A stretch of DNA of 64,000 nucleotides from Lentimonas sp. CC4 (GCF_902728235.1 NZ_CACVBO010000001.1:2442001-2506000); one strand, 5' to 3'; numbered from the stretch's first letter, positions 1 through 9,803 are shown. Translations and numbers: made by a program. Notes: generated from the letters alone by a model not told the origin.

Positions 1-401
1 AACTGGCGCGGATCGCGGCGGGGGTGCCGAGTGTGCCTGATGAGATCGGTCCGGGGGATTTGCCTGGTGAGGGGGCATTGGTTGGCAGGGGTGTGTCGCT
101 GACGAAGGGCTGCTATCTCGGGCAGGAGGTGGTTGCACGGATGCACAATGTGGGACGACCGCAGCGTGCTTTGTTCCGGGTTTCTGGTGCTGAGAAGGCT
201 CCGCAGTGCCCGATTGCATTATATAGTGCAGAGTCGAAGAAAGTTGGGGAGTTGCGCAGTGCATTTTCGACTGAAACTGGGTGGCAAGGTGTGGCATTGT
301 TAAAGACGCGTTATGCTGTGGTTGGAGAGTCGCTGAACCATGACGGCGGATCTGTCGAAATTGAGGCGCTGTTTTCGGCGAAATCGGAGGGCTCTGAATA
401 A
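1..401 (+). CDS. ygfZ: YgfZ/GcvT-family folate-binding protein, C-terminal part (cut by window edge)
   Basis: The frame is open from the first bases of the window, so the gene begins upstream. About 132 residues are visible. They contain the YgfZ signature K-G-C-Y-x-G-Q-E (KGCYLGQEVVARMHN), preceded by the usual R-x-x-x-G-x-P stretch and a P-x-E segment. YgfZ proteins bind tetrahydrofolate and support repair or assembly of certain iron-sulphur enzymes such as MiaB; the conserved cysteine lies in this motif. The family is usually about 300-330 aa, so roughly the C-terminal 40% is here. The TAA stop overlaps the next start by one base (TAATG), so the two genes are probably translationally coupled. 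Confidence 0.88.
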   Translation, partial: LARIAAGVPSVPDEIGPGDLPGEGALVGRGVSLTKGCYLGQEVVARMHNVGRPQRALFRVSGAEKAPQCPIALYSAESKKVGELRSAFSTETGWQGVALLKTRYAVVGESLNHDGGSVEIEALFSAKSEGSE

Positions 402-598
402 TGGAAACCGAGCAGGATCAGCTGAATCTTATCAAATCGTTATTTTTGAAAATGGGAGCTTCTGAGGAGCAGGCTAAAATGATGGCTTCGCAGCTTTTCA
501 AACGAGCGGGTCAAATTGCATCAGATCGAGGGGTTTCAATTGTTGAGGCGGTCGAAATCCTTTTAAAACAGGTGGTTGAGGCGCAACAAGGGCGTTGA
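401..598 (+). CDS. Small hypothetical protein, 65 aa, coupled to ygfZ
   Basis: The ATG shares its A with the ygfZ stop codon, which favours this start and suggests coupled translation. The product is soluble and predicted mostly helical, with no signal peptide, cysteines or membrane segment. It has a pattern of paired helices (LIKSLFLKMGASEEQAKMMA, then a second helix rich in V/I/E). I do not recognise a family. The helix-turn-helix-like size and its position after a folate/Fe-S maintenance protein give no firm role. Confidence 0.6.
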   Translation: METEQDQLNLIKSLFLKMGASEEQAKMMASQLFKRAGQIASDRGVSIVEAVEILLKQVVEAQQGR

Positions 599-753
599 TA
601 TAGCTCTGGGAGCGGTGTGGCGGACGGGTATGCCCCGTAAACGTAGGGAAATAGCACCTTCAGGGCGATTTGATGTTGACGATTCCGAGTTCGAGGCGTC
701 TCTTCTCTTACGGTCATAAGGCCAAATAACCTCAATAACAAATATACACGTTT

Positions 754-1029
754 ATGAACAAAGCAGAACTTGTTGCAGAAGTGCAAAAATCACTAGGGGC
801 AGACACATCCAAAGCAGCGGCAGAGCGCGCTATCGAAGCCGTTCTTGAAGGTATCAAGAAGGGCATCAAGAAGGACAAGAATGTTCAACTTATTGGTTTC
901 GGCACATACTCCGTAACACAACGCGCAGCTCGTGACGGCATCAACCCACAAACTGGTGAGAAGATCCGCATCAAAGCTTCTAAAGCAGTTAAGTTCAAAG
1001 CAGGAGCTGGCCTCAAGGCTGTTCTCTAG
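754..1029 (+). CDS. hup: HU-family histone-like DNA-binding protein
   Basis: A 91-residue protein of normal HU length. The N-terminal helices (MNKAELVAEV...) form the dimerisation body. The beta-arm region carries the family signature GFGTYSV-x-x-R-x-A-R-x-G-x-N-P-x-T-G-E, including the arm-tip proline that intercalates into bent DNA. The C-terminus ends in the typical FKAGAGLK segment. HU bends and compacts DNA and also acts as an accessory factor in replication, recombination and transcription. It stands alone, with 155 bp of noncoding DNA upstream and a strong terminator 28 bp downstream, so it is probably monocistronic. Confidence 0.95.
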   Translation: MNKAELVAEVQKSLGADTSKAAAERAIEAVLEGIKKGIKKDKNVQLIGFGTYSVTQRAARDGINPQTGEKIRIKASKAVKFKAGAGLKAVL

Positions 1030-1056
1030 TCTTTACCCCAAGACCACGCTTTTCAG

Positions 1057-1086
1057 AAACCCGCAGCTTAGGCTGCGGGTTTTTTC
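1057..1086 (+). terminator. Intrinsic terminator of the HU gene
   Basis: An 8-bp GC-rich stem (cccgcagc / gctgcggg) with a 4-base loop (ttag), extended by A-T pairs and followed by a run of six T on the plus strand. It lies 28 bp after the HU stop codon. Confidence 0.93.
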
Positions 1087-1276
1087 GTTGATAAGGAGTG
1101 GAATGCTGTGTGGTTGGCGTGCTGTGGGCGAATCTCACTGTGTGGGAATGAGCTGTGTGTTGAAAACCAGATCGAATGATCCGCACTTTCATAGGGCAAT
1201 GCTAAGTGCGTGATTAACCGTGGGGGAGGGGGCAACTTTGCCGACTCACCCTTCGTGAGCAGCTCTAGCCTTACGC

Positions 1277-2203
1277 CTACCAGACGTAAGAAGCCGCGAG
1301 CGCAAAGCTGGTGCTGTCGAAGCCTTTGTCGGTTTGTGTTTCTGTGCCGACGTAGGCGGCCTTGACTCCAAAGCGAGGGGTGAATGAATAGCCAGCGCTG
1401 AATGCCCACGCTAGGTTGCGCTTGCGGTCGTGCTTGCGGATGCCGTTGACTTTCGACTCGCCGCCTTCGCCGTAACCGATGCTGGCGCTTGCCCAGATGC
1501 CGGGCTTATAAGTATAGATGAGGTGCCCTTGGGCGGCATAGAACGGGTCTTGCTCGAGTTCATTGTCGTTCCAGAAATCGTCGTTCTTGGTGTAGCACCA
1601 TGCTGCGACGGTGCCTTCGTAAGTCCATTTGCCGCGATTGTGGACGACCCCGAGTTGTGGACGGATGACGGTGCGGTTGCCGCTGATATTGAGTAGCTTG
1701 TCGTTGTAGTATTGGCCGGTGGGTAGGGTGACGACGACACCTGCTCCCACGATCGTTTCAGATTGATAGACGGATTTTCGGTAGTCTTTGAACGCTTTGC
1801 CTTTGAGGGCGGGGGCGCCGTAGAGATTAATGGCGAAGCGCATGGAAGAGTCGGTAATGCCATTGCGCTTGGCTTTCGCCTCTACGCCGTCGACTTTACC
1901 TTCCCATTCGGCGTCTTGATAACCTTGGGCTAGTTCGATGCGGGCAGACTTCTCTAATAGTGAGAAGGTGCGCACGTAACGAACGGCCGTGGTGTGGATC
2001 GTCATTTCGACGTCCTCTAGGTTGAGGGCTGGGTCGAAGTAGATGTCGCCCTCTGTATAGACCTGGCCGACTCCGATCACGTTAATGTCGGACGGCAAGT
2101 GACTCCAACGCCGTGGCGTGAGCTCCTGTGCGCAGAGCGATGTTGCCAAACCTCCAGCTAAGCTGAAAGCGAGCAGGAGGCGTTTGGCAATATGCTTGAG
2201 CAT
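1277..2203 (-). CDS. Outer-membrane beta-barrel protein, Phenol_MetA_deg-like transporter family
   Basis: A 308-residue protein with a clear signal peptide (residues 1-25, LLLAFSLAGGLATSLCA then QE). The mature part is rich in alternating aromatic and polar strands, with motifs such as VGAGVVVTLPTGQYY and RPQLGVVHNRGKWTYEG that match the 'transporter'/MetA-pathway barrel family (PF13557). It ends in an aromatic residue (SYVW), as outer-membrane barrel proteins usually do. The substrate cannot be read from the sequence. The gene lies 12 bp downstream of the ABC-F gene on the same strand and may be co-transcribed with it. Confidence 0.72.
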   Translation of the reverse strand: MLKHIAKRLLLAFSLAGGLATSLCAQELTPRRWSHLPSDINVIGVGQVYTEGDIYFDPALNLEDVEMTIHTTAVRYVRTFSLLEKSARIELAQGYQDAEWEGKVDGVEAKAKRNGITDSSMRFAINLYGAPALKGKAFKDYRKSVYQSETIVGAGVVVTLPTGQYYNDKLLNISGNRTVIRPQLGVVHNRGKWTYEGTVAAWCYTKNDDFWNDNELEQDPFYAAQGHLIYTYKPGIWASASIGYGEGGESKVNGIRKHDRKRNLAWAFSAGYSFTPRFGVKAAYVGTETQTDKGFDSTSFALAASYVW

Positions 2204-2215
2204 CGGAGTTGTTAC

Positions 2216-3844
<1,629 letters not shown>

Positions 3845-4011
3845 GAGAAAAGTGATGAGTGGTGGTGAGCGTGAGAGTGATTAAAGCGTGAGGAGGCTGG
3901 CGGTCAGCACTTGCACCTTCACTCTCACTTTAGGCCCGAAGGGGCAAAGGCGCGGTATGTAAGCAGCTGATTTCCGAATGGCAAAGAAAAAGGTGTGCGT
4001 GACTCAGGACA

Positions 4012-4038
4012 CAAAAAAGCCCGAGGAGTTCTCGGGCT
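4012..4038 (-). terminator. Intrinsic terminator, minus strand (AraC/XylR-like gene)
   Basis: An 8-bp stem, agcccgag / ctcgggct, with a 5-base loop. On the minus strand it is followed by six T. It is oriented to end transcription coming from the regulator gene that stops at 4289. A 245-bp dispersed repeat lies between that stop codon and this hairpin. Confidence 0.8.
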
Positions 4039-4043
4039 GTATC

Positions 4044-4288
4044 ATACTCACGCGCATCATGATTTCTGAAAAGTGCTGTGGCTCATGTGGACCTGCTGAA
4101 TGTGTGAGTTGTTGGGGGAGGGATGGCCTCCGCGCCGTCCGCCGAGCCCCAGCACCGAACCTCAGCACCGAGCCTCAGCACCGACCCTCAGCACTAGCAC
4201 ACCGCAAGACGAAGCGGAGACATCTGAGCTAGTCCACGCCCCTCCCGAATGTGTTGAGCGAAAAATCACAATTCTTGATGTGCGGTTC
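4044..4288. repeat. Dispersed intergenic repeat, family I copy a
   Basis: It starts with atactcacgcgcatcatgat and ends with cacaattcttgatgtgcggtt, directly against the stop codon of the neighbouring gene. The interior (ggggagggatggcctccgcg ... cagcaccgaacctcagcacc ... gcaagacgaagcggag) recurs near 53.5 kb and 60.65 kb. The internal cagcaccga unit is itself repeated three to four times. Its outer end resembles that of the family II repeats near 43.7 and 49.1 kb. No ORF with coding character was seen in it. Confidence 0.75.
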
Positions 4289-5386
4289 TTACCGGTTGCG
4301 ATACCGGATCGGCGACAGGCCTTCTTGCTTTTTGAAGGTATTACTAAAATGGGGAGCGTGGCAGAATCCGGTTAACGCGGCGATGGTTTCGATGGGCTCG
4401 TCGGTATAGCTGAGCAGGCGCTTTGCTTCGTCGATACGAATGCTGATCAAATGCTCACGAATACTCGTGTGCATACTCGTGCGAAAGCGGGTCTCTAAGC
4501 TGCGCCGGCTGATGCCAAACATTTCGGCGAGTTCGACGGTGCCGATCGAGCGCTTGAAGTTGGACTTTAGATATTCCAGTAGTTTGCGGATCAATGGGTC
4601 AGTCACCGCTAGGGCATCGGTGCTTTGGCGAATTGTGATGCCGCGCGGCTGGATCAATTTGAGACGTTGCTCCAGCCGTTGACCGTTCATCAATTGGTCG
4701 AGCATCGCGGCACCTTCGTAGCCGATCGTCTTTAAGTCGTGACGCACGCTCGAGAGTGGCACCGCTTGGTTTTCGCAGATCAGCCGATTGTCATCCGCTC
4801 CGAGGATTGCGATGTCGTCGGGCACGCGCAGTCCCGCGGCCATGCAGAGGTTTGAGAGCCAGACCGAGTCGTAGTCGCTCTTCGTGTAAATGGCGCAGGG
4901 CTTTGGTAATTCGTGCAGCCGCTGCGTGATATAAGTGGCGTCTTGGGGGCGCGTGGTGTCGAGTCGAATGCATGTGATACCAGCGTCCAAGAGGCGCTCG
5001 CTATAGGCGATATAGCGTGCGCGGCTCACAGGATTGCTCGCCAGCGCAAACCATGCGCAATGCCGATGCCCCATGTTCAAAAAGTGTTCGGCGCCTACTC
5101 GGCCAAGCGCTGGATTGTCGGCCGCCACCCGAGGTAGGTCGATATCCTCACGCCAAATCGACAGATCCACTGTGGGCACGTTGGCCTGCAATACAAATTC
5201 CTCCAACGCGCGGCTATTATTGAGCGATGTGATAATGCCGTCGCCCTGCCAATGCTCGGGTAGTTGAAAGTCCTTTAATATACTGACGTTCAAATGCCAG
5301 CCATGCTGCCCTGCATATTGAGCGATCCCTTCGTGCGCCGACTGGTCGTAGCTGCCTAATACCATGAATACATGTTTCACCTGCAT
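4289..5386 (-). CDS. XylR-like AraC-family regulator with sugar-binding domain
   Basis: About 365 residues. The N-terminal two thirds is a periplasmic-binding/LacI-like ligand domain (start VKHVFMVLGSYDQSAHEGI; later DDIAILGADDNRLICENQAV and PLSSVRHDLKTIGYEGA, which are typical XylR/LacI motifs). The C-terminal ~100 residues are an AraC-type double helix-turn-helix (TVELAEMFGISRRSLETRF ... IETIAALTGFCHAPHFSNTF). This is the architecture of xylose-operon regulator XylR. It is divergent from the PfkB kinase gene across 150 bp and probably controls it in response to a sugar or sugar acid. A start 39 bases earlier (5425) is also open; I prefer 5386 because family members begin right before the first beta strand. 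Confidence 0.85.
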   Translation of the reverse strand: MQVKHVFMVLGSYDQSAHEGIAQYAGQHGWHLNVSILKDFQLPEHWQGDGIITSLNNSRALEEFVLQANVPTVDLSIWREDIDLPRVAADNPALGRVGAEHFLNMGHRHCAWFALASNPVSRARYIAYSERLLDAGITCIRLDTTRPQDATYITQRLHELPKPCAIYTKSDYDSVWLSNLCMAAGLRVPDDIAILGADDNRLICENQAVPLSSVRHDLKTIGYEGAAMLDQLMNGQRLEQRLKLIQPRGITIRQSTDALAVTDPLIRKLLEYLKSNFKRSIGTVELAEMFGISRRSLETRFRTSMHTSIREHLISIRIDEAKRLLSYTDEPIETIAALTGFCHAPHFSNTFKKQEGLSPIRYRNR

Positions 5387-5536
5387 ATCCTGCGCATTTA
5401 TGCAAAATATATCTATATTATGCAATTATAATGTCGGCGACAATCCACTAGCATTCTTCGTTTGTTGAGCTGCAGACTCATCTGCTCACGTCACTTTCCT
5501 AAATTAACAAACATTAACCCCACATTTAAACATCTC

Positions 5537-6634
5537 ATGGCTATTGATATCAAATCCCCCGAATCTTGTGAATACGCATGCATCTCTCTTGGCGAGGTGA
5601 TGCTCCGCCTCGACCCAGGCGAAGGCCGCTCGCACACCGCTCGTCAATTTACTGCCTGGGAGGGTGGGGGCGAATATAACGTCGCTCGTGGGCTACGTCG
5701 CTGCTTCGGCCTGAAAACAGGCGTTGTCACCGCATTTGCGGACAATCCAGTCGGGCGCTTGGTTGAAGATTTCATCCTTCAAGGCGGCGTGGATACACAA
5801 TTCATCAAATGGGTGGACTACGACGGTATCGGCCGCAACGTCCGCAACGGGCTGAACTTTACTGAGCGTGGCTTTGGTATCCGAGGTGCAGTGGGTTGCC
5901 CAGACCGTGGTAACACCGCCGCGAGTCAGCTCAAAGTCGGCGATATCGATTGGGAAGCTATCTTTGGTAAACGCGGCGTGCGTTGGTTCCACACCGGTGG
6001 TATCTTTGCCGCACTCAGCGAGACCACTCCAGAGTTTGTGCTCGATGCCGTGAAATGCGCCAAGAAGCACGGCACCATCGTCAGCTACGATTTGAACTAT
6101 CGCCCGTCCTTGTGGAAGGACTTCGGCGGCCTTGCCAAATGCCAAGCAGTGAACCGCGAAATCGCAAAGTATGTCGATGTGATGATCGGTAATGAAGAAG
6201 ACTTTACCGCATGCCTCGGTTTCGAAGTCGAAGGTGTGGACGAAAACATTTCTCACATCCCAGTTGAAGCGTTCAAAAACATGATCACTAAAGCGACCAA
6301 GGAGTTTCCGAACTTCAAGGCGACCGCCACGACACTCCGTGCCGTAAAATCCGCGACCGTCAACGACTGGGCAGCGATGGCTTGGCACGATGGTGAATTC
6401 TACGAGTCGATTAAGTTTCCTGATCTCGAGATCCTTGACCGCGTCGGCGGTGGCGATAGTTTTGCATCCGGTCTGATTTACGGATTCCTCACCGAGAACG
6501 ATCCGCAGGAGGCAGTCGACTACGGCTGTGTTCACGGCGCGCTCGCAATGACTACTCCTGGCGATACCACCATGGCGTCGCTCAAGGAAGTTCAGAAGGT
6601 TAAGGCTGGCGGCGGTGCACGCGTCGATCGCTAA
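5537..6634 (+). CDS. PfkB-family sugar kinase, probably 2-keto-3-deoxygluconate kinase
   Basis: A 365-residue ribokinase-fold kinase. Visible features are the N-terminal sugar-binding segment GEVMLRLDPGEG with the following GGGEYNVARGL, a central DLNYRPSLW typical of KDG kinases (cd01166 type), and the C-terminal anion-hole/catalytic motif GGGDSFASGLIYGF with the catalytic Asp. The expected reaction is ATP-dependent phosphorylation of 2-keto-3-deoxygluconate in hexuronate breakdown; another sugar is possible. The frame is open back to 5462, but homologues begin near MAIDIKSPE, so I place the start at 5537. The divergent XylR-like regulator supports a catabolic role. A perfect 15-bp hairpin follows. 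Confidence 0.82.
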   Translation: MAIDIKSPESCEYACISLGEVMLRLDPGEGRSHTARQFTAWEGGGEYNVARGLRRCFGLKTGVVTAFADNPVGRLVEDFILQGGVDTQFIKWVDYDGIGRNVRNGLNFTERGFGIRGAVGCPDRGNTAASQLKVGDIDWEAIFGKRGVRWFHTGGIFAALSETTPEFVLDAVKCAKKHGTIVSYDLNYRPSLWKDFGGLAKCQAVNREIAKYVDVMIGNEEDFTACLGFEVEGVDENISHIPVEAFKNMITKATKEFPNFKATATTLRAVKSATVNDWAAMAWHDGEFYESIKFPDLEILDRVGGGDSFASGLIYGFLTENDPQEAVDYGCVHGALAMTTPGDTTMASLKEVQKVKAGGGARVDR

Positions 6635-6642
6635 GTCTGCAT

Positions 6643-6678
6643 GAACATCCGTCGGCATCGGGTTGCCGACGGATGTTC
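6643..6678 (+). terminator. Long hairpin after the PfkB kinase gene
   Basis: A perfect 15-bp stem (gaacatccgtcggca / tgccgacggatgttc) with a 6-base loop, starting 8 bp after the stop codon. It lacks a clear T run, so it may be a weak terminator or an mRNA 3' stabiliser. Confidence 0.6.
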
Positions 6679-6948
6679 GTTGCGATCAAAACGTTATCCA
6701 TTAAAGCATGCCCCCAGCTGAGCCCTTAGCTTGATTGAAGTATGTCTAGGTGGCGCTTTGATGTTAAGCTTTTGATTTATTCAAATTCACTTATCAGAAC
6801 GCCTTAAGTTCGTGCCATTCCGGACTGTTTTTTCTTTCCCACCATTTGCGTCTCATGGATCGGGGAGGGCTGTATGCATTGTAGCGATGTGACGCTAGTC
6901 ACGTCTACGTCTTCAAGGTAATGCTTTTCGGGGATTTTTTTAATGAAT
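6679..6948. other. Noncoding stretch between the kinase gene and the cassette array
   Basis: I see no gene in this AT-richer stretch. The only recognisable item is a short palindromic repeat at 6881-6908 (gtagcgatgtgacgctagtc...) that recurs near 46,467. It marks the left border of the cassette region. Confidence 0.5.
6881..6908. repeat. Short palindromic repeat, copy 1
   Basis: It contains gtgacg-ctagt-cacgtc, a near-perfect inverted repeat. Nearly the same 26-base sequence is found at 46,467-46,492 (gtagcgatgcgacgccagtc...), in another intergenic region. The size and form resemble REP elements. Confidence 0.55.
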
Positions 6949-7030
6949 GTATAACAATGATAGCTTAGTGATTATAAGAATGACGGAATGTCCCCATTTG
7001 GGCCCTCTCACTGCGATTGGTTCGATCATT
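6949..7030 (-). repeat. attC-like site S1 (distal end of the array)
   Basis: The right box ctcactgcgattggttcgatc is a clear match to the other sites (minus strand: GAACCAATCGCAGTGAG). The left box (tataacaatgatagctt) is only loosely complementary. This is the last recognisable site, just beyond the stop codon of the most distal cassette gene. Confidence 0.5.
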
Positions 7031-7032
7031 CG

Positions 7033-7374
7033 CTAGTCCCATATAAGTGGGGTATTAAGGCGTGGGTGATAAATCTCATATCTTCGTTTAGTTCTATTTA
7101 GTTCACATTTGTATGTAGCCTCAGGATCTAAGGTGTCAGTCCAGTTTTGGTCACCTTCGTATGCAATCGACCATTCAATGAGTGCTTCTAGTGAGACGTC
7201 CTTTGCTTCTTTATTCTCGAAAAAGTAAAGGTCGGCGGTAACATCGATGAATCGGCGGTCTGCTTTCATCGAATTGGAAATCTTTTTTTCTGTTACAGAT
7301 TGGTAACGTAAAGTCAGGGTCATGACTACGACGGCAGATATAATGACAACGGTTAATGCGACAATTTTCTTCAT
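7033..7374 (-). CDS. Cassette gene: membrane-anchored hypothetical protein, 113 aa
   Basis: The N-terminus has one hydrophobic segment (MKKIVALTVVIISAVVVMTL), either an uncleaved signal anchor or an export signal. About 90 polar residues follow, with no cysteine pair or motif I recognise. The stop lies 3 bp from attC-like site S1. Upstream, the gene is separated from its own attC-like site (S2) by the inserted duplicated transposase element, so any read-through transcription from the array would now have to cross that insertion. No homologue recognised. Confidence 0.6.
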   Translation of the reverse strand: MKKIVALTVVIISAVVVMTLTLRYQSVTEKKISNSMKADRRFIDVTADLYFFENKEAKDVSLEALIEWSIAYEGDQNWTDTLDPEATYKCELNRTKRRYEIYHPRLNTPLIWD

Positions 7375-7442
7375 CGAAGGTGAGCTTGCGTCAAAAAAAC
7401 TAATTTGCTACGGGTAAGGGGTCAAACGCAAAATCTAAAGAT

Positions 7443-8357
7443 TTATGCTTTATTCACTAGATTACTGACGTAGTTTGGATGTCCCATTTGCAGGCGTTCT
7501 GCGATCCATGGATTCTTCGCTGTGGTTTCTTTGCGGAGGCGTTTGGCGATGCTGACCTTCCAGTCCGCTCCTTTAGGGTCTTGCGTGATGGCGTCTTCCT
7601 TCTTCTTTAAGCGCTTTAGCTCGTTTTGAACAATCTGCTCCCAGCGCACTTCGTTCAGTTCCTTTAGATCGACGCCCTCCCAGTTCACCAACGGAGCTGA
7701 TTTCGCTAAATCTTTTGCTAGATCCTTCTTGGCTTTGGGGCTTCCCAGAAACCACCCTCGGCAATATTGCTTCGCTAGGGCTTCACGTTTTCGTGGATCT
7801 GCCTCGTCCTGTAGCTTCAGGTGTGTTTCATACTTTCGCATCCCAGCAAGCGTATCTGGCAAGTCACAGAGCGAAAGCAGTGTCGCGCGATCCAGCCCTT
7901 CGGGCCGTTTGCGTTTCCAATACTTCGGATAGCTGGACAACGCGTAGTCTTTCAGCTCATCAACGGTGCAAAGCTTCGCGCGCACTGGGTTTAGATGGAT
8001 GTAGTTGATCAATCCGATCAATGGCCTATCCTCATTGATCAGGATCGATTTATAGCGCCCTTGGAATACATGACCGCGCTCATTGCGGAGTCGGTTAAAG
8101 CGCGTAGCAAAGGTGCTCTGTAGCCAGCGCATTCCGTCCACTAAGTTCGGATCCGGAGTCTCCACCGCCAAGTGGTAGTGGTTACTCATGATCACATAGG
8201 CGTGCAACTTCCACCCACAGCGCTCCACTGCTTCGAAGATTGCCCTCTCAAATGCAGCCCCAGTTGTCTGAGCGGTAAACAAGTTTTTGCGATAATTCCC
8301 ACGGCTGATTACGTGGTAAATCGCTCCCGGATACTCAATGCGTTCTTTACGTGGCAT
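7443..8357 (-). CDS. REP-associated tyrosine (Y1/HUH) transposase, full-length copy
   Basis: A 304-residue Y1_Tnp-domain protein. It starts MPRKERIEYPGAIYHVISRG, standard for this family. The HUH motif is SNHYHLAVETP near residue 59, and the segment GLINYIHLNPVRA near residue 125 carries the likely nucleophilic tyrosine. The C-terminal ~120 residues are lysine-rich and include a helix-turn-helix-like end (ERLQMGHPNYVSNLVNKA), as in RAYT proteins. Such enzymes nick and rejoin single-stranded DNA at short palindromes. The copy to the right is identical up to residue ~289. Confidence 0.9.
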   Translation of the reverse strand: MPRKERIEYPGAIYHVISRGNYRKNLFTAQTTGAAFERAIFEAVERCGWKLHAYVIMSNHYHLAVETPDPNLVDGMRWLQSTFATRFNRLRNERGHVFQGRYKSILINEDRPLIGLINYIHLNPVRAKLCTVDELKDYALSSYPKYWKRKRPEGLDRATLLSLCDLPDTLAGMRKYETHLKLQDEADPRKREALAKQYCRGWFLGSPKAKKDLAKDLAKSAPLVNWEGVDLKELNEVRWEQIVQNELKRLKKKEDAITQDPKGADWKVSIAKRLRKETTAKNPWIAERLQMGHPNYVSNLVNKA

Positions 8358-8397
8358 TTGACAACATTAACGAGAGTCGGTGAGTGTCGTCAAATCT

Positions 8398-9288
8398 TTA
8401 TATTTTGCGTTTGACCCCTTTTATCTTCCCTGCGATCCATGGATTCTTCGCTGTGGTTTCTTTGCGGAGGCGTTTGGCGATGCTGACCTTCCAGTCCGCT
8501 CCTTTAGGGTCTTGCGTGATGGCGTCTTCCTTCTTCTTTAAGCGCTTTAGCTCGTTTTGAACAATCTGCTCCCAGCGCACTTCGTTCAGTTCCTTTAGAT
8601 CGACGCCCTCCCAGTTCACCAACGGAGCTGATTTCGCTAAATCTTTTGCTAGATCCTTCTTGGCTTTGGGGCTTCCCAGAAACCACCCTCGGCAATATTG
8701 CTTCGCTAGGGCTTCACGTTTTCGTGGATCTGCCTCGTCCTGTAGCTTCAGGTGTGTTTCATACTTTCGCATCCCAGCAAGCGTATCTGGCAAGTCACAG
8801 AGCGAAAGCAGTGTCGCGCGATCCAGCCCTTCGGGCCGTTTGCGTTTCCAATACTTCGGATAGCTGGACAACGCGTAGTCTTTCAGCTCATCAACGGTGC
8901 AAAGCTTCGCGCGCACTGGGTTTAGATGGATGTAGTTGATCAATCCGATCAATGGCCTATCCTCATTGATCAGGATCGATTTATAGCGCCCTTGGAATAC
9001 ATGACCGCGCTCATTGCGGAGTCGGTTAAAGCGCGTAGCAAAGGTGCTCTGTAGCCAGCGCATTCCGTCCACTAAGTTCGGATCCGGAGTCTCCACCGCC
9101 AAGTGGTAGTGGTTACTCATGATCACATAGGCGTGCAACTTCCACCCACAGCGCTCCACTGCTTCGAAGATTGCCCTCTCAAATGCAGCCCCAGTTGTCT
9201 GAGCGGTAAACAAGTTTTTGCGATAATTCCCACGGCTGATTACGTGGTAAATCGCTCCCGGATACTCAATGCGTTCTTTACGTGGCAT
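8398..9288 (-). CDS. REP-associated tyrosine transposase, duplicated copy with altered C-terminus
   Basis: It is identical to the protein encoded at 7443-8357 through residue ~289 (NPWIA). It then ends in seven to eight residues (GKIKGVKRKI) read from the terminal repeat of the neighbouring unit. It therefore lacks the last ~15 residues (RLQMGHPNYVSNLVNKA). The HUH motif and tyrosine segment are intact, so it may still be catalytic. The altered tail is a direct product of the 931-bp tandem duplication. Confidence 0.85.
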   Translation of the reverse strand: MPRKERIEYPGAIYHVISRGNYRKNLFTAQTTGAAFERAIFEAVERCGWKLHAYVIMSNHYHLAVETPDPNLVDGMRWLQSTFATRFNRLRNERGHVFQGRYKSILINEDRPLIGLINYIHLNPVRAKLCTVDELKDYALSSYPKYWKRKRPEGLDRATLLSLCDLPDTLAGMRKYETHLKLQDEADPRKREALAKQYCRGWFLGSPKAKKDLAKDLAKSAPLVNWEGVDLKELNEVRWEQIVQNELKRLKKKEDAITQDPKGADWKVSIAKRLRKETTAKNPWIAGKIKGVKRKI

Positions 9289-9371
9289 TTGACAACATTA
9301 ACGAGAGTCGGTGAGTGTCGTCAAATCTTTATATTTTGCGTTTGACCCCTTTTATCTTCTTTAGTTCTCTT

Positions 9372-9439
9372 ACCTAGCGTGGAGGCCACTCGATAGATGA
9401 GCGGTAGCGAAATCTATTGAGTGCGCCGTTTGGTTAGCC
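9372..9439 (-). repeat. attC-like site S2
   Basis: Left box acctagcgtggagg, inner stem cactcgatagat / atctattgagtg, right box cgccgtttggttagc. The TAA stop of the next cassette gene (9434-9436) lies inside the right box. Minus-strand cores: GCTAAC ... ACGCTAGG. Confidence 0.7.
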
Positions 9440-9793
9440 TGTTAGCTCGGTTGAAATTGCAAGTGCTGGCAACATTAGTCCCAACGAGATCGCGGTAAAG
9501 TATAGCAGTTCAGTCAATGCGCAGGCAGCAAATAGTGATGACCATGCCTGTTGGTTATCTTTTTTTCTATTTATGAAGCTAAAAGCGAGTGTGACTAAGC
9601 TGATCGTCAAAAAAAGAAGTGTTCCTAGTGAACCGTATTCAAATGTCAGTAGTGCCAATTTGGGGTAGGCAGCTCCGTCAAGCAGGCTCGCCCAGTAATG
9701 CTCCATTCGAGGAATTAAGTTCAGAAATAAATACGTGAAAAACACATTCGTTGCCGACAGTAGTAGGAGGTGAATATGTGGTTTTCCTATCAT
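9434..9793 (-). CDS. Cassette gene: integral membrane protein, 119 aa
   Basis: Three to four hydrophobic segments span most of the protein (IHLLLLSATNVFFTYLFLNL; LGTLLFLTISLVTLAFSF; SLFAACALTELLYFTAISLG; LMLPALAIS), giving a small polytopic inner-membrane protein. The ATG is 11 bp from the core of attC-like site S3 and the stop codon is inside S2, so the cassette holds nothing but this gene. No family recognised. Confidence 0.65.
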   Translation of the reverse strand: MIGKPHIHLLLLSATNVFFTYLFLNLIPRMEHYWASLLDGAAYPKLALLTFEYGSLGTLLFLTISLVTLAFSFINRKKDNQQAWSSLFAACALTELLYFTAISLGLMLPALAISTELTG

Positions 9794-9803
9794 TTATTTT
9801 TCT

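Larger units (their letters stand above)
7420..9360 (-). mobile_element. Tandemly duplicated Y1-transposase (REP-type) element
   Basis: The basic element runs from ggggtcaaacgcaaaat (7420) to its inverted counterpart attttgcgtttgacccc (ending 8417), a 17-bp terminal inverted match around one transposase gene. A 931-bp unit (7499-8429) is repeated directly at 8430-9360 with no difference that I could find by eye. The second unit ends with the same attttgcgtttgacccc (9332-9348) but lacks the left end, so the second transposase loses its natural C-terminus. The whole element sits inside a gene cassette, between attC-like site S2 and the start of the gene at 7374. Identical copies imply a very recent duplication, or an assembly artefact. 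Confidence 0.8.

Noticed and set aside
630-719. A 29-codon ORF starting MPRKRREIAPSG between the small gene at 401 and HU
   Set aside because: No good ribosome-binding site and no recognisable family; too short to support.
5693-6658. Long minus-strand open frame (321 codons) over the PfkB kinase gene
   Set aside because: It is antisense to a gene with clear kinase motifs; the frame is open only because of codon bias.
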